A DNA stretch of 64,000 nucleotides from NCBI RefSeq assembly GCF_025499425.1, contig NZ_JAIMCB010000006.1, positions 230,830 to 294,829 of the forward strand, in the 5' to 3' direction. The translations under genes were made by a program, and so were the position numbers. Below are positions 44,059 to 52,841 of this stretch, piece by piece; the stretch's first letter is position 1, and each line of letters starts with the position of its first letter. The DNA comes from Acidiferrimicrobium sp. IK (lineage in GTDB: Bacteria; Actinomycetota; Acidimicrobiia; Acidimicrobiales; Palsa-688). A model generated the notes under the pieces. It was given only the letters and a program-made list of their open reading frames with translations, did no database searches and was not told the origin of the DNA.

Positions 44059-44464
44059 GTTCTGCTCCTAGCTCTCGTCGCACCTCGGCCACCACCTGTT
44101 CGGCAAAGGCCGCCAGACTTTCTGCAAGCTCAGTGTTCGCCTCGGCGAGGTCATCCGCGTAGCGCCCGTCGACCGCCCACGGGTTGCACCACGCCAACAG
44201 CTGTCGGTCGAGCTCGACAAGGCGTCCCAGCCCAACGCACGAGTCGTGCAGGACAAGCAGGTTGTGGGTCTTCTGGAACGGCACGCCTACGTCGATGAGC
44301 GTGGCTTTCAGGGCCTTCTCGACGACGAGATGGGAAAGAAAGCACACCATGCGTCCGGGGGATTCGGGGTCCCGGGCGACGGCGCGCATCGCATGGAGGT
44401 CGTCCTCGACGTTCGCCAGCCACCGGCGGGCCTCGTCGAAGCTGTTGTCAGGCAGCTCGGGCAT
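44045..44464 (-). CDS. HEPN domain protein (MNT partner)
   Basis: 139 aa. The HEPN pattern is seen in DEARRWLANVEDDLHAMRAV, FLSHLVVEKALKATLIDVGV (about residues 42-61), FQKTHNLLVLHD and GRYADDLAEAN. It follows a minimal nucleotidyltransferase gene with a 17-nt overlap, the usual order of MNT-HEPN toxin-antitoxin pairs. In such pairs HEPN is the RNase toxin and MNT silences it by adding AMP. The exact catalytic Rx4-6H motif is not clear. This pair sits inside the methyltransferase/helicase operon rather than alone. Confidence 0.8.
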   Translation of the reverse strand: MPELPDNSFDEARRWLANVEDDLHAMRAVARDPESPGRMVCFLSHLVVEKALKATLIDVGVPFQKTHNLLVLHDSCVGLGRLVELDRQLLAWCNPWAVDGRYADDLAEANTELAESLAAFAEQVVAEVRRELGAERGRQ

Positions 44465-44822
44465 AGACGACCCGTCCTTCCCGAAGCGGCCAATAGTGCA
44501 TCGAGCCGATCACGTCGTGACGGCGCTCGCACTCGCGGCGGTCGGTGACAAAGACCTGGACCGGCACCGCCCCACCGAGGGCGCCGTAGAGTGCCGCCTC
44601 CAACTCGTGGCGCTTGGCGTAGTCGATGGTGGAGAGCACCACCATCAGGTCGAGATCGGAGTCCGGGCCGTCGTCGCCGCGGGCGACAGAACCGAAGAGG
44701 AGCACCTGTTCGGGGTCACATGCCCCCACGACTGCGTCTACGACATCGGGGACCCACTCGGACAAGGTCCGACCGTCGTAGCGGGCCTTGCCGTCGCGTA
44801 CCTCGTAGGTGACCGGGCTCAT
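44448..44822 (-). CDS. Minimal nucleotidyltransferase (MNT) antitoxin
   Basis: 124 aa from the ATG at 44822, which overlaps the methyltransferase stop (ATGA). The MNT motif is textbook: VLLFGSVARGDDGPDSDLDL (about residues 40-59) with GS and the DxD pair, plus a later PVQVFVTDR strand. The third acidic residue of active enzymes would lie there (Asp in VTDR). It is presumably the antitoxin that modifies the HEPN protein encoded next. Confidence 0.83.
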   Translation of the reverse strand: MSPVTYEVRDGKARYDGRTLSEWVPDVVDAVVGACDPEQVLLFGSVARGDDGPDSDLDLMVVLSTIDYAKRHELEAALYGALGGAVPVQVFVTDRRECERRHDVIGSMHYWPLREGRVVYARAA

Positions 44823-47542
44823 GACCCAAGCTCCGGCTGGACCGAGCCCGGCGAGCCGGCGCGACGCAGGATCTCGGGCCACGAGGTGACCAAAGCGTTG
44901 AACCCGAGGGCGTCTTCGGCCCAGCCCCGACGCTCGCAGATCGCATAGAGCCGATAGGCGAGATCACGCGCCGCCTCGCCGAGACCACCGAGACGGCGTA
45001 CCAGGTCCGCGGCACCAGACTCGCTGCCGTCGTCCCACAGTGCCTTCACCAGCTGCTGGGTCACCTCCCACACCGGCATACGCTCGTCGGTGGTCGGATC
45101 CCAGTCCGCGGCAAGCTCGGCACGCCGCAGCAGCCGGACCCGCCCGGCCCGAGCGACGAGGATGTCGGCCTCCTCCAGGCCCTTCACCGACACGTTGGTC
45201 GCTCGGGCCAGGCCTTCTGCGGGGTCGTAGCCCGCCTCGTCGAAGCCGTACTGCTCGAACCACTTGATGGCGAAGCGGGTATCCCCGTCGAACTCACCCT
45301 CCTGCTCGGCAAGCACCTCGTCGAGCACCTGGTTGATGAGCGTCAACGCGCTGCGAACCGGCATCGTCTCGCCGGTCGGCTCGACGATCTTCGCGTAGCG
45401 GGAGAACACCGCCATGCCTGGTCCGATTGCAGCCTGGGCGAGGTCCACCGGAGCGATGTTGCCCTGCTGGAGCTCACGCAACGCCTTGGGCAGCTCGGCG
45501 TGAAGGGCTGCGAGAAAGCCCCGGCGGTCGGTGATCCCAGCAGTCTCACTGCGTGGACGGCAGGCGAGAACGATGGACGACGCGAGGGCGTTGCTTGCGT
45601 GATTGCGCATGCGGTTGCCGAGTTCGGTCCGCATTGGCCAGGTAGCAGTGACAGCGAACCCCGAGCGGAGTAAACCGGCAAGCATCGTCTCCCACCCGGT
45701 AGAGGCCACGCCGCTCTCGTCGTGCTCGGACTGCTTGAATGCGTAGAAGACGGTCAGCGGGTATGAAGGGTCAGCCGCCTTGCTCAAGTTCGCGAACACT
45801 CGTTCGAAGCCTTCCTCGAAGAGCTCTTCGGACTTCGACTTGTCGCCACCGCTGCGGAACGGATCGGCGACGAGTTCAGCACTTTTCGGCGTGAGCATCG
45901 TCGAGAACAGATCCGGATACATGGCTGCGAGAGAACGGCGGAGCCAGACGTAGAAGAAGTCGGAGAGAGCGGCATACCCGACGTTGTCGTAATAGGGAGG
46001 ATCGGTTGAAACCGCAATACGCGCTCTGTCAAGAGGTTCCCGAGCGTCTCTCTGTTTCGCCGTGCCAACAGGAGCCGAGGGAGTTCGTTCCATGGCTGCG
46101 ATTACGGAACCGACGGCATCCGTGAAATTGCCGGACGAACCTCCGAATGGTTGACCTTCGGCAAAGTCCCAAGTCATCTGAATTGCCTGCCGCGCAAAGG
46201 TATTGCGAATGGCCTCCATCTTCGGGCTGGAATCCCATCCACTAATCGACGAGTTCCGATCAGCCACGCGGTCGACGGCCAGTGCCAAGTACGTTGCCAC
46301 GGCATCCGCGTACAGCGGTTGTCCGCCATCGGCGAGGACTCGTTGACGTGCTTCACTAACCAGATCTGAAAAGGTACAGAGAACGGTCAGCTGACGATTC
46401 GTGAACAGGTGAGCGTGGCGAGTCATGCCGTAGCCCTGGACTCGGAAGCCGAGAGCTTGCTCCGGCAGCTCGGTCTCAGGAGCGCCTTCAGGCCGGGCAA
46501 CGTCGGCCGCCTTCCTGTGCGCCGGGTCCGGCGGGAGGTAAATACGCTGGCGATCGCCGTCGGCAACGACCGCCATGAGCTGTACGTCCATGTGGCCAGC
46601 CTTGCCCTCGGCACGGATATGGGCGAGTGGCACCGGCGTGTTGCACACGAGGCAGATCGCGCCAGTGCGTCCGACGGTGCCCTCAACGGGAGGACCAGAT
46701 GACCCGTGGCCGATCTCAAAGCGCACCCTGCTGTCCTCGACCACCGGGCGAACCCAGGTCTCCTTGCCCTTCTTCTTGCCAAGCCAGAAGGAGCGAGCCA
46801 GCGGCATCGTGGCTTGGCAGGCCGGGTTCGGGCATGTGACGGTACGCGCCCAGATCCACGCGATGACCGTCGCCGTGCGGCCGTCGGAGAGGGTGGCCTG
46901 TGGGTAGAGATGCCCGATACGACGCTCTGCCTCGTCGCGCATCCACGCCCCGTAGTAGCGGACGTCCTCGGCGAGTCCCTGGGCGCCTTTCCAGCTCTCG
47001 ATCGCGAGTCGGCCGTCAGCGTTGCGCGAATGGATAGGAGGCTGGCCGGCGAACTTGGCTGGTAGCTCGATGAGGGCCTTGGTGATCAGCACCGCGACCG
47101 GGTTCAGGTCGCTCCCATGAGCGACGAGCCCGAGGCGCTGGGCCTCCAGGGGGATCGAACCGCCCCCGCAGAAGGGGTCGAGTACCTCGGGCGGATTGTC
47201 TCCACAAGACCGGCGGATCTCCTCGTGTGCTTCGGCCAGCACCGACTCGTCTTGAGTGGCTTCCCACGGCACGAGACGCTCGATGATCCGGAAGAGTCGT
47301 TGGCGTTCTTGTTCCTGGGCTTCCTCGGTGGGGAAGCGATCGGGATGGGCGGAGGGGTCGTCGACGAGCTGCGCGAAGAGCACGGCACGGCATGCTGCGA
47401 GCGGCCGGCGTGCCCACCACAGGTGCAGGGTCGAAGGATGTCCGTGGCGGATGGACTTCTCCCGGGCAGCCTCGCGGTTGATCGCTTCGAGGGGAAGCGC
47501 CACCTCGATGAGCTTGCGTTTGTGCGTGTCGACGTGGCCCAT
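44819..47542 (-). CDS. DUF1156 adenine-specific DNA methyltransferase (COG1743-like)
   Basis: 907 aa. It starts with the DUF1156 block (KRKLIEVALPLEAINREAAR and LHLWWARRPLAACRA), then motif I LDPFCGGGSIPLEAQ (about residue 122), two CxxC zinc-ribbon pairs (CPNPAC, CLVC near 235-300), and motif IV STDPPYYDNVGYAALSDFFY near 540. These large COG1743 enzymes are the modification part of DUF499/helicase defence operons and probably protect the host genome. The segment around 46.0-46.4 kb is less GC-rich than its surroundings, perhaps a recombined patch. The MNT gene overlaps its stop; a 114-aa gene lies just upstream. Confidence 0.87.
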   Translation of the reverse strand: MGHVDTHKRKLIEVALPLEAINREAAREKSIRHGHPSTLHLWWARRPLAACRAVLFAQLVDDPSAHPDRFPTEEAQEQERQRLFRIIERLVPWEATQDESVLAEAHEEIRRSCGDNPPEVLDPFCGGGSIPLEAQRLGLVAHGSDLNPVAVLITKALIELPAKFAGQPPIHSRNADGRLAIESWKGAQGLAEDVRYYGAWMRDEAERRIGHLYPQATLSDGRTATVIAWIWARTVTCPNPACQATMPLARSFWLGKKKGKETWVRPVVEDSRVRFEIGHGSSGPPVEGTVGRTGAICLVCNTPVPLAHIRAEGKAGHMDVQLMAVVADGDRQRIYLPPDPAHRKAADVARPEGAPETELPEQALGFRVQGYGMTRHAHLFTNRQLTVLCTFSDLVSEARQRVLADGGQPLYADAVATYLALAVDRVADRNSSISGWDSSPKMEAIRNTFARQAIQMTWDFAEGQPFGGSSGNFTDAVGSVIAAMERTPSAPVGTAKQRDAREPLDRARIAVSTDPPYYDNVGYAALSDFFYVWLRRSLAAMYPDLFSTMLTPKSAELVADPFRSGGDKSKSEELFEEGFERVFANLSKAADPSYPLTVFYAFKQSEHDESGVASTGWETMLAGLLRSGFAVTATWPMRTELGNRMRNHASNALASSIVLACRPRSETAGITDRRGFLAALHAELPKALRELQQGNIAPVDLAQAAIGPGMAVFSRYAKIVEPTGETMPVRSALTLINQVLDEVLAEQEGEFDGDTRFAIKWFEQYGFDEAGYDPAEGLARATNVSVKGLEEADILVARAGRVRLLRRAELAADWDPTTDERMPVWEVTQQLVKALWDDGSESGAADLVRRLGGLGEAARDLAYRLYAICERRGWAEDALGFNALVTSWPEILRRAGSPGSVQPELGS

Positions 47543-47543
47543 G

Positions 47544-47888
47544 TCAGCCCTTACCTAGGAGCCCGGCTATCCCATCGACCACTGTGAGCACGGGGTTCGT
47601 CTTGACACGCCGCTTGTGGCAGGCGAGGGCGATAGCAGCGCTCACGACGGCCAGGTCCGGTCCGTAACCGGCGTAGGCCAGGATCGGCGAGAGGATGTCG
47701 CGGATCTCGGTCTCGTTGGGTCCGTACCACGTACCGCAGAGCTGCACCTCCGCGAAGCGGGCATCGGAGGCGATCTCGGTGGCGAGGGCTTCCTTGTCCC
47801 ACTGGCGACCGGGCACGTACTGGCTCCATTCGACCTGCTTGGCACCGATGAAGTGCTGTAGCGCCTGCTGCTGGGCCTCGGCAATCAT
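47544..47888 (-). CDS. Conserved-looking small protein, unknown function
   Basis: 114 aa between the helicase gene (19-nt gap) and the methyltransferase gene (1-nt gap), so it is firmly within the operon. It is a soluble alpha/beta protein (EAQQQALQHFIGAKQVEWSQ, WDKEALATEIASDARFAEVQ, then a hydrophobic helix VVSAAIALACHKRRVKTNP). No motif was recognised. Position suggests an accessory subunit of the helicase or methyltransferase. Confidence 0.7.
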   Translation of the reverse strand: MIAEAQQQALQHFIGAKQVEWSQYVPGRQWDKEALATEIASDARFAEVQLCGTWYGPNETEIRDILSPILAYAGYGPDLAVVSAAIALACHKRRVKTNPVLTVVDGIAGLLGKG

Positions 47889-47907
47889 GTGCTTCCCCCT
47901 CCATCGG

Positions 47908-50900
47908 TCATCGTGGCGTCTCCGCGGTCTCCCAGAGCTTGTCCCAGTCGAAGGTGGTGCTCCGTTCGGCGAAGTGCAGCTGGCGGGACTTGCCCGCGAA
48001 CGGGTCGCGCAGGTAGCGGACCTGGCAGGTTCCGTCGGTGCGCACCTCGACGAGCGCGAGGAGGTAGTGGTCCGCGGCGTTCAGGCCGGTGAGGATCTCG
48101 TTGCGAGTGACGGTGACCGTCGTCGAGCCTTCGATGCGCCCCTTCACCTCGATGAGCAGGAGGTGGCCGTCGGTGTCGACGGAGCGGATGTCGAAGCCGG
48201 GGTTCGAGTGCGCCATCTCCTCGGCTCGCCGACCGATCCGGGCTTCTTCGTCGAGCACCGCCCGCACCGCCCGCTCTTCGACCTCACGGGTCTCGCGAGC
48301 AAAGCGGCTCACGGCGGCCGCCTCGGGGTCACCGAGGGAGGCGAGCAGTCCGGCCGGCACGACGAGCGCCCCGCCGACGAGGACTGGAGGGAGGGCTTGG
48401 AGCTGGCGTTCTTCTTCGAGCTCGCCGAGACGGCGGCGCATCCTGGCGGCAAGCTCGTCGGCTCGGGCCTGGGCGCGTTCGGGATTCATCTTCGGCTGGC
48501 GCCCAGCCGCGGCCTGCTCTTTGAGCACAGCTGCTCGTTGGTCCCAGTAGTTGATCTCCCGGGTGAGCCGGGTGCGCACCGCGGTGATCGTCCGCTCGGC
48601 GCGGTCGTCAGTGCGGGCAGCGACCTCGGCGAGATGCTGAGGCACGATGTACTCGATGCCGTAGTCGAGTGCCCGGCGTTCGAGCCCGGGGCCGGACAGC
48701 CAGTCCTCTCCGAGGACCCGCTTGCAGGTCACCAGCTCGTCGGGGGTAGCCGGGCGGTAGTCGAGGTACGGCGCGTACCCGCCCGGCGAGCCGTTGCCGT
48801 CGCGGTCGACGCTCACGAACTCGAAGCGCCGGGAGACGACATGGTCTCGTCCGCCTTGGCCAGGCCGGGCGTCGGTGATGGTGTGTTCCAGGTAGCACAG
48901 CACCCGGGGCACCTCTGTGGGGTCGGTCTCGTCGATCAGCACCGCCCCGGTCGAAAGGAGCGATCCGTGGCGTTCGATGGTGAGCGCCACCACTGCGTCG
49001 AGGAGGGGATGTCCGGGGGCGACGAGCTCGGCGGGGGGCCGGCCGGGCTGGTGGATGAGCGTCTTGTCGAAGCAGATCCGCTCGTAGCGGCGCAACACCG
49101 GCCGACCCGAGCGGGCGGTGCGGGCCCGGACCTCGGCGGGCACGTGGGTCACCTCGTAGCGATCGGGCTCGCGCTCCACGAGTCGGCCGCCCAAGGTCGC
49201 CAGCGCCTTGTCGAAGAAGGCGTGGACATAATGCGGCTGGAGCCGACGCGCCGCGGCCTCTTCCATCAGCAGACGCAGGCGGGTGACGTCGGCCTCGGAG
49301 AGGACCTCGGAGGCGAGCGCTTCGGCTGCGATGAGAGCGCCGATGCCGTCGCCGACGTGGGCATCGATCACCTCTTCGAGGCGCGCACGGACATCGGGAC
49401 GTTCGCCGTAGCGGATGGCCTCGATGAGCAGGTCGCGCAGCGCCCGGCCGGACATGGCCTGGCCGAGAACGTCGAAGACCTGGCCGCCGAGCGCCTGGCG
49501 TTGCTCGTCGAGCTTGTGGAGCAGTAGTTGGTACACCTGGCCTTCGCGGGTGCCTGCGGCGACGAGGTTCCACATGTGGCAGACCTCTTCTTGGCCGATG
49601 CGGTGCACCCGCCCGAAGCGCTGCTCGATGCGGTTCGGGTTCCACGGCAAGTCGTAGTTGACGACGAGATGGGCCCGCTGGAGGTTGATGCCCTCGCCAG
49701 CCGCGTCGGTCGCCACCAACACGACGCAGTCCGGGTCGGAGGTGAAGGTGTCCTGGGCCACCCGGCGCTGCTCGCGGCGCATCCCGCCGTGGATCGCCAC
49801 GACCGCTTCGGGGCGCCCGAGGAAGCCTTGGAGGCGACCGACGAGGTAGTTGAGGGTGTCGCGGTGCTCAGTGAAGATGAGCAGCTTTCGCCGGGTGCCG
49901 GACTCCTCGAACATCTCGGGCTTCTCGGCGAGCAGGCCTGCGAGCTCGATCCACTTGCGGTCCGTGCCCGAGGCGAGCACCGAGCGGGCAAGGCTCTCCA
50001 GATGCGACAAGGTGGCGACCTCGGCCTGGAGCTCGACAGCGGTCTCGGCCGCGGAGGCTTGGTCGACGAGCTGTTCTTCGACCTCTTCGAGCTCGGCGGC
50101 TTCCAGGTCGTCGGTATCGAAATCGTCGGCGAGATCCTCGCCGAGACCGAATCGGGCGACGTCGTCGCCGGTCGCATCCGGCTCGGTACGGTCTGCTGCG
50201 GCGCGCAGCTCGGCGAGGTGGTCTTCGAGGCGCTTGCGCCGCCGAGCGAGGGACTGGCTGATCGCCTCCGGTGAGGACGCGAGGCGACGCTGCAGGACGG
50301 TGAGCGCGAAGCCGACCACGTTGCGCCTCCCCGAGGTGAGCCGCTCGGCCCGGTTCATCTCCTCGGTCACATAGGTGGTGACCGCCTCGTAGAGATCGGT
50401 CTCGGGCGCAGAGAGCTCGAAGGGGACGGTGTAGGCGCGCCGCTCAGGGAACAGCGGCCGGCCGTCGAAGCGCAACAGGTGCTCCTTCACCATCCTGCGC
50501 ATCAAGTCGGTGGTGTCGATCTCTCCCGATGCGGAGCGGCGGCGGCCTTCGAAGCGGTCGGCGTCCAACAGCGCCAAGAACAGCTGGAAGTCCTCGTTCT
50601 TGCCGGCGTGCGGCGTGGCCGTGAGCAGCAACAGGTGGCGGGTGGTAGCCGAGAGAAGCTTCCCGAGGCGGTAGCGGCGGGTCTCGCGCACCTCGTCGCC
50701 CTCGTAGTGGGCCGACATGCGGTGCGCCTCGTCGACGACGACAAGGTCCCACTCGGTCGCCTCCAAGCGAGCCTGGATGTCGTCGTTTCGCGACAGGTGG
50801 TCCAGGCGGGCGATGACGAGGTCGCGCTCCGCGAGCGGGTTGCCGGTATGGCTCGCCTCGATGGCGTCTCGAGTCAGGATCTCGAAGTCGAGGGAGAACT

Positions 50901-51423
50901 TCTCCGCGAGCTCGTCCTGCCACTGGGCGACAAGACCACCCGGTGCGACGATGAGGCAGCGGGCGACGTCAGCTCGCAGCAGCAGCTCTTTGATGTAGAG
51001 CCCGGCCATGATCGTCTTGCCGGCCCCCGGGTCATCCGCGAGGACGAAGCGCAGCGGCTGGCGGGGGAGCAGCTCGCCGTAGACGGCACGGATCTGATGG
51101 GGGAGCGGCTCGACGAGGGAGAGGTGCACGGCGAGCAGCGGGTCGAACAGGTGCGCCAGGCGGATCCGACGCGCCTCGGAGACGAGGCTGAACAGCTCGC
51201 CGTTCGCGTCGAAGCTCCACCGGACCCCGGACCCTCGGACCTGGAGCGCCTCCTCGTCGGAGCGGTAGAGGAGGCGCTCGCCGACCCGGCCGTCTGGGTC
51301 GCGGTAGGTGAGGGTGACCGCCGCTCCGCCGTGCCAGGAGAGCGCTACGGACGTGACGTCCTTGGCGAGGACGACCCCGCCGATCACCGAGCCGGGAACG
51401 AGGTCCTCCAGCTGGGCGCTCAC
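47908..51423 (-). CDS. SNF2-type helicase with DUF3883 C-terminus (DISARM DrmD-like)
   Basis: 1171 aa from a GTG that overlaps the regulator stop (GTGA). Helicase motifs: LADDPGAGKTIMAGLYIKEL (motif I at about 130-137), IVAPGGLVAQWQDEL, LVVVDEAHRMS (DEAH), LLLTATPHAGK (motif III), and a C-terminal lobe with FTEHRDTLNYL and TDAAGEGINLQRAHLVVNYD and RIEQRFGRVHRIGQ. The last 120 residues are a DUF3883 module (GFDIRSVDTDGHLLLIEVKG), a nuclease-like fold with a conserved E-x-K. It is related to DrmD and other phage-defence translocases. It likely senses or destroys unmodified DNA with the DUF1156 and DUF499 partners. Confidence 0.87.
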   Translation of the reverse strand: MSAQLEDLVPGSVIGGVVLAKDVTSVALSWHGGAAVTLTYRDPDGRVGERLLYRSDEEALQVRGSGVRWSFDANGELFSLVSEARRIRLAHLFDPLLAVHLSLVEPLPHQIRAVYGELLPRQPLRFVLADDPGAGKTIMAGLYIKELLLRADVARCLIVAPGGLVAQWQDELAEKFSLDFEILTRDAIEASHTGNPLAERDLVIARLDHLSRNDDIQARLEATEWDLVVVDEAHRMSAHYEGDEVRETRRYRLGKLLSATTRHLLLLTATPHAGKNEDFQLFLALLDADRFEGRRRSASGEIDTTDLMRRMVKEHLLRFDGRPLFPERRAYTVPFELSAPETDLYEAVTTYVTEEMNRAERLTSGRRNVVGFALTVLQRRLASSPEAISQSLARRRKRLEDHLAELRAAADRTEPDATGDDVARFGLGEDLADDFDTDDLEAAELEEVEEQLVDQASAAETAVELQAEVATLSHLESLARSVLASGTDRKWIELAGLLAEKPEMFEESGTRRKLLIFTEHRDTLNYLVGRLQGFLGRPEAVVAIHGGMRREQRRVAQDTFTSDPDCVVLVATDAAGEGINLQRAHLVVNYDLPWNPNRIEQRFGRVHRIGQEEVCHMWNLVAAGTREGQVYQLLLHKLDEQRQALGGQVFDVLGQAMSGRALRDLLIEAIRYGERPDVRARLEEVIDAHVGDGIGALIAAEALASEVLSEADVTRLRLLMEEAAARRLQPHYVHAFFDKALATLGGRLVEREPDRYEVTHVPAEVRARTARSGRPVLRRYERICFDKTLIHQPGRPPAELVAPGHPLLDAVVALTIERHGSLLSTGAVLIDETDPTEVPRVLCYLEHTITDARPGQGGRDHVVSRRFEFVSVDRDGNGSPGGYAPYLDYRPATPDELVTCKRVLGEDWLSGPGLERRALDYGIEYIVPQHLAEVAARTDDRAERTITAVRTRLTREINYWDQRAAVLKEQAAAGRQPKMNPERAQARADELAARMRRRLGELEEERQLQALPPVLVGGALVVPAGLLASLGDPEAAAVSRFARETREVEERAVRAVLDEEARIGRRAEEMAHSNPGFDIRSVDTDGHLLLIEVKGRIEGSTTVTVTRNEILTGLNAADHYLLALVEVRTDGTCQVRYLRDPFAGKSRQLHFAERSTTFDWDKLWETAETPR

Positions 51424-52376
51424 GCGCTCCTCGCTTCGCGCTCGTGGTGAGACGGTGACGGCAGTGGCATCGGGTCCATCGTCGCAGGTCGCTGCGACGC
51501 TAACGCTGGCTCCGACTGATAGACGCCGTGCTGGCTGGCGTCGAGGCTGGTCGCGATGTGACCGAGCTGGACGACCAGCGGTGCGAGAAGGGGCGGGAGC
51601 AGCTCGGCGACCGTCCCGGGGACGAGCGCGCGAAGCGCCGGGGGCAGCAGGTCCAGCAGGTTCGCCACGACCGGGATCGCGGCTTGCAGCTCGTCGAGCG
51701 GCGTGTGCTCGGCGACTCCGGCCAGCTCGTCGAAGGAGAAGGCACTGAACACGGCGTCCATGAAGCGAGCCGCCTGAACTCGCTCGTCAGGCGGCAGCTC
51801 GGCGATTGGCAAGCCAATGCCTGCGAGCAGCTCGATCGTTGCCTGGTCGTCGGCGACCTCGCCGCCGAGCTGGACGAGGAACAGGTTCGTGAGCACGCCG
51901 CGGGCAACCGCGGCCGGTGGCTCTCCCTGGGCGACCCCGGAGCGCTTCACCTGGGCGGTAACCAACACCTCGAGCCGGCGGCCGGCCACCGTCGAGAGCA
52001 GCTGGTCAACGCCGCGCTCGGCCACATCCAGCTCGTCGCTGTCCGCGGGCACCTCGACGGTGAGCGCCCACCGGTAGGCGGCGCGGATCGTCTCCTCGGG
52101 CAGGTCGACGCCGCCGGCGAACAGCGAGAAGGCGACTATCTGCCACGGCTGGCCCCGCCGCATGCGCTTCGCCACCTGACAGCAGCGCTCGGCCATGTCG
52201 TCGGGGTAGACGACCTCGGTGCCTCGGCCCCGCCCGAGGAAGCGCCGGTGGCCCCTCGGCACGAGCCCCACGCGCCGCCAGTCCTCCAAGCGGCGAGGCG
52301 AGCAGGGCACCCCCTGGGCGCGCAGCTCCGCTACCAGGGCCTTCGTGGCACGGGAGGGCGTAGCGGGGCGCGGCAC
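51420..52376 (-). CDS. MerR-like regulator, first gene of the defence operon
   Basis: 318 aa from the GTG at 52376. A TAAGAT -10-like box 7 nt upstream suggests a leaderless start; an in-frame GTG at 52409 is the alternative. The N-terminus resembles a MerR winged helix (PSRATKALVAELRAQGVPCS, PRRLEDWRRVGLVPRG), followed by a charged segment and a long helical sensor domain. It heads the helicase-methyltransferase operon and overlaps the helicase gene by 4 nt. It probably controls the operon through the inverted repeat at 52411-52431. The inducer is unknown. Confidence 0.7.
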   Translation of the reverse strand: MPRPATPSRATKALVAELRAQGVPCSPRRLEDWRRVGLVPRGHRRFLGRGRGTEVVYPDDMAERCCQVAKRMRRGQPWQIVAFSLFAGGVDLPEETIRAAYRWALTVEVPADSDELDVAERGVDQLLSTVAGRRLEVLVTAQVKRSGVAQGEPPAAVARGVLTNLFLVQLGGEVADDQATIELLAGIGLPIAELPPDERVQAARFMDAVFSAFSFDELAGVAEHTPLDELQAAIPVVANLLDLLPPALRALVPGTVAELLPPLLAPLVVQLGHIATSLDASQHGVYQSEPALASQRPATMDPMPLPSPSHHEREARSA

Positions 52377-52431
52377 GGGAGTGATCTTACATCCCCCGGT
52401 TGAGGCCACAGAGAGGGTGTTGGGCCCTCTC
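52376..52431 (-). promoter_or_regulatory. Leaderless promoter and 7-7-7 inverted repeat of the defence operon
   Basis: On the reverse strand TAAGAT (52384-52389) is followed by 7 nt and the GTG. Further upstream GAGAGGG (52411-52417) and CCCTCTC (52425-52431) form a perfect 7-bp inverted repeat around 7 nt, next to where the -35 box would be. The repeat also faces the divergent small gene at 52497, so one regulator could control both. Confidence 0.5.
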
Positions 52432-52496
52432 GTACCCTGAACGTCACGACCTGTCGCATCGGCGGCCGGTCCGTCACGAGAAAGGAGGTGATGAAG

Positions 52497-52664
52497 ATGG
52501 CCAACCAAGACAAGGGCCGAATCGGCCAGCTCGCGACCTGGGCCGCCGCAGCCCTCGGGCTCCTCGGGCTCGTCGCGGGAGTGTTCCGCATTGGGCTCCA
52601 GCGACTGCTGTGGGTCGCCGGCTGTGCAGTGGGCGCAGTCGGCCTGTGGAGCACCTACCCGTGA
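52497..52664 (+). CDS. Small 55-aa membrane protein divergent from the defence operon
   Basis: 55 aa. The ATG at 52497 sits 8 nt after a perfect AAAGGAGG Shine-Dalgarno; an ATG at 52491 is too close to it. The product has a basic start (MANQDKGRIG) and two short hydrophobic segments (LATWAAAALGLLGLVAGVF and LLWVAGCAVGAVGLW) joined by RIGLQR, a helical-hairpin membrane protein. The strong ribosome binding site argues it is real. It could be a small toxin, membrane anchor or immunity protein. No family recognised. Confidence 0.6.
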   Translation: MANQDKGRIGQLATWAAAALGLLGLVAGVFRIGLQRLLWVAGCAVGAVGLWSTYP

Positions 52665-52841
52665 GCGGGCTGACCCTCGTCATCGCCCCATGAGATCTGG
52701 CCTTGGCCCCTGGGGCGATGACGGCCGGGTGAGCGAGGATTGGGACCGTAGCGAGGAGTGACCAGCTGAACTCGCGGCCGCTCCGGTACACGGATCGACC
52801 GAGTCCGGGAGGGCGTCACACGACGCTGGTAGAACTCTCGT

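Noticed and set aside
47695..49527. 610-codon forward frame opposite the helicase gene
   Set aside because: Antisense shadow of the helicase, with no domain and no ribosome binding site.
52491..52664. ATG at 52491 as the start of the small membrane protein
   Set aside because: It lies only 2 nt after the AGGAGG core; the ATG at 52497 has proper spacing.
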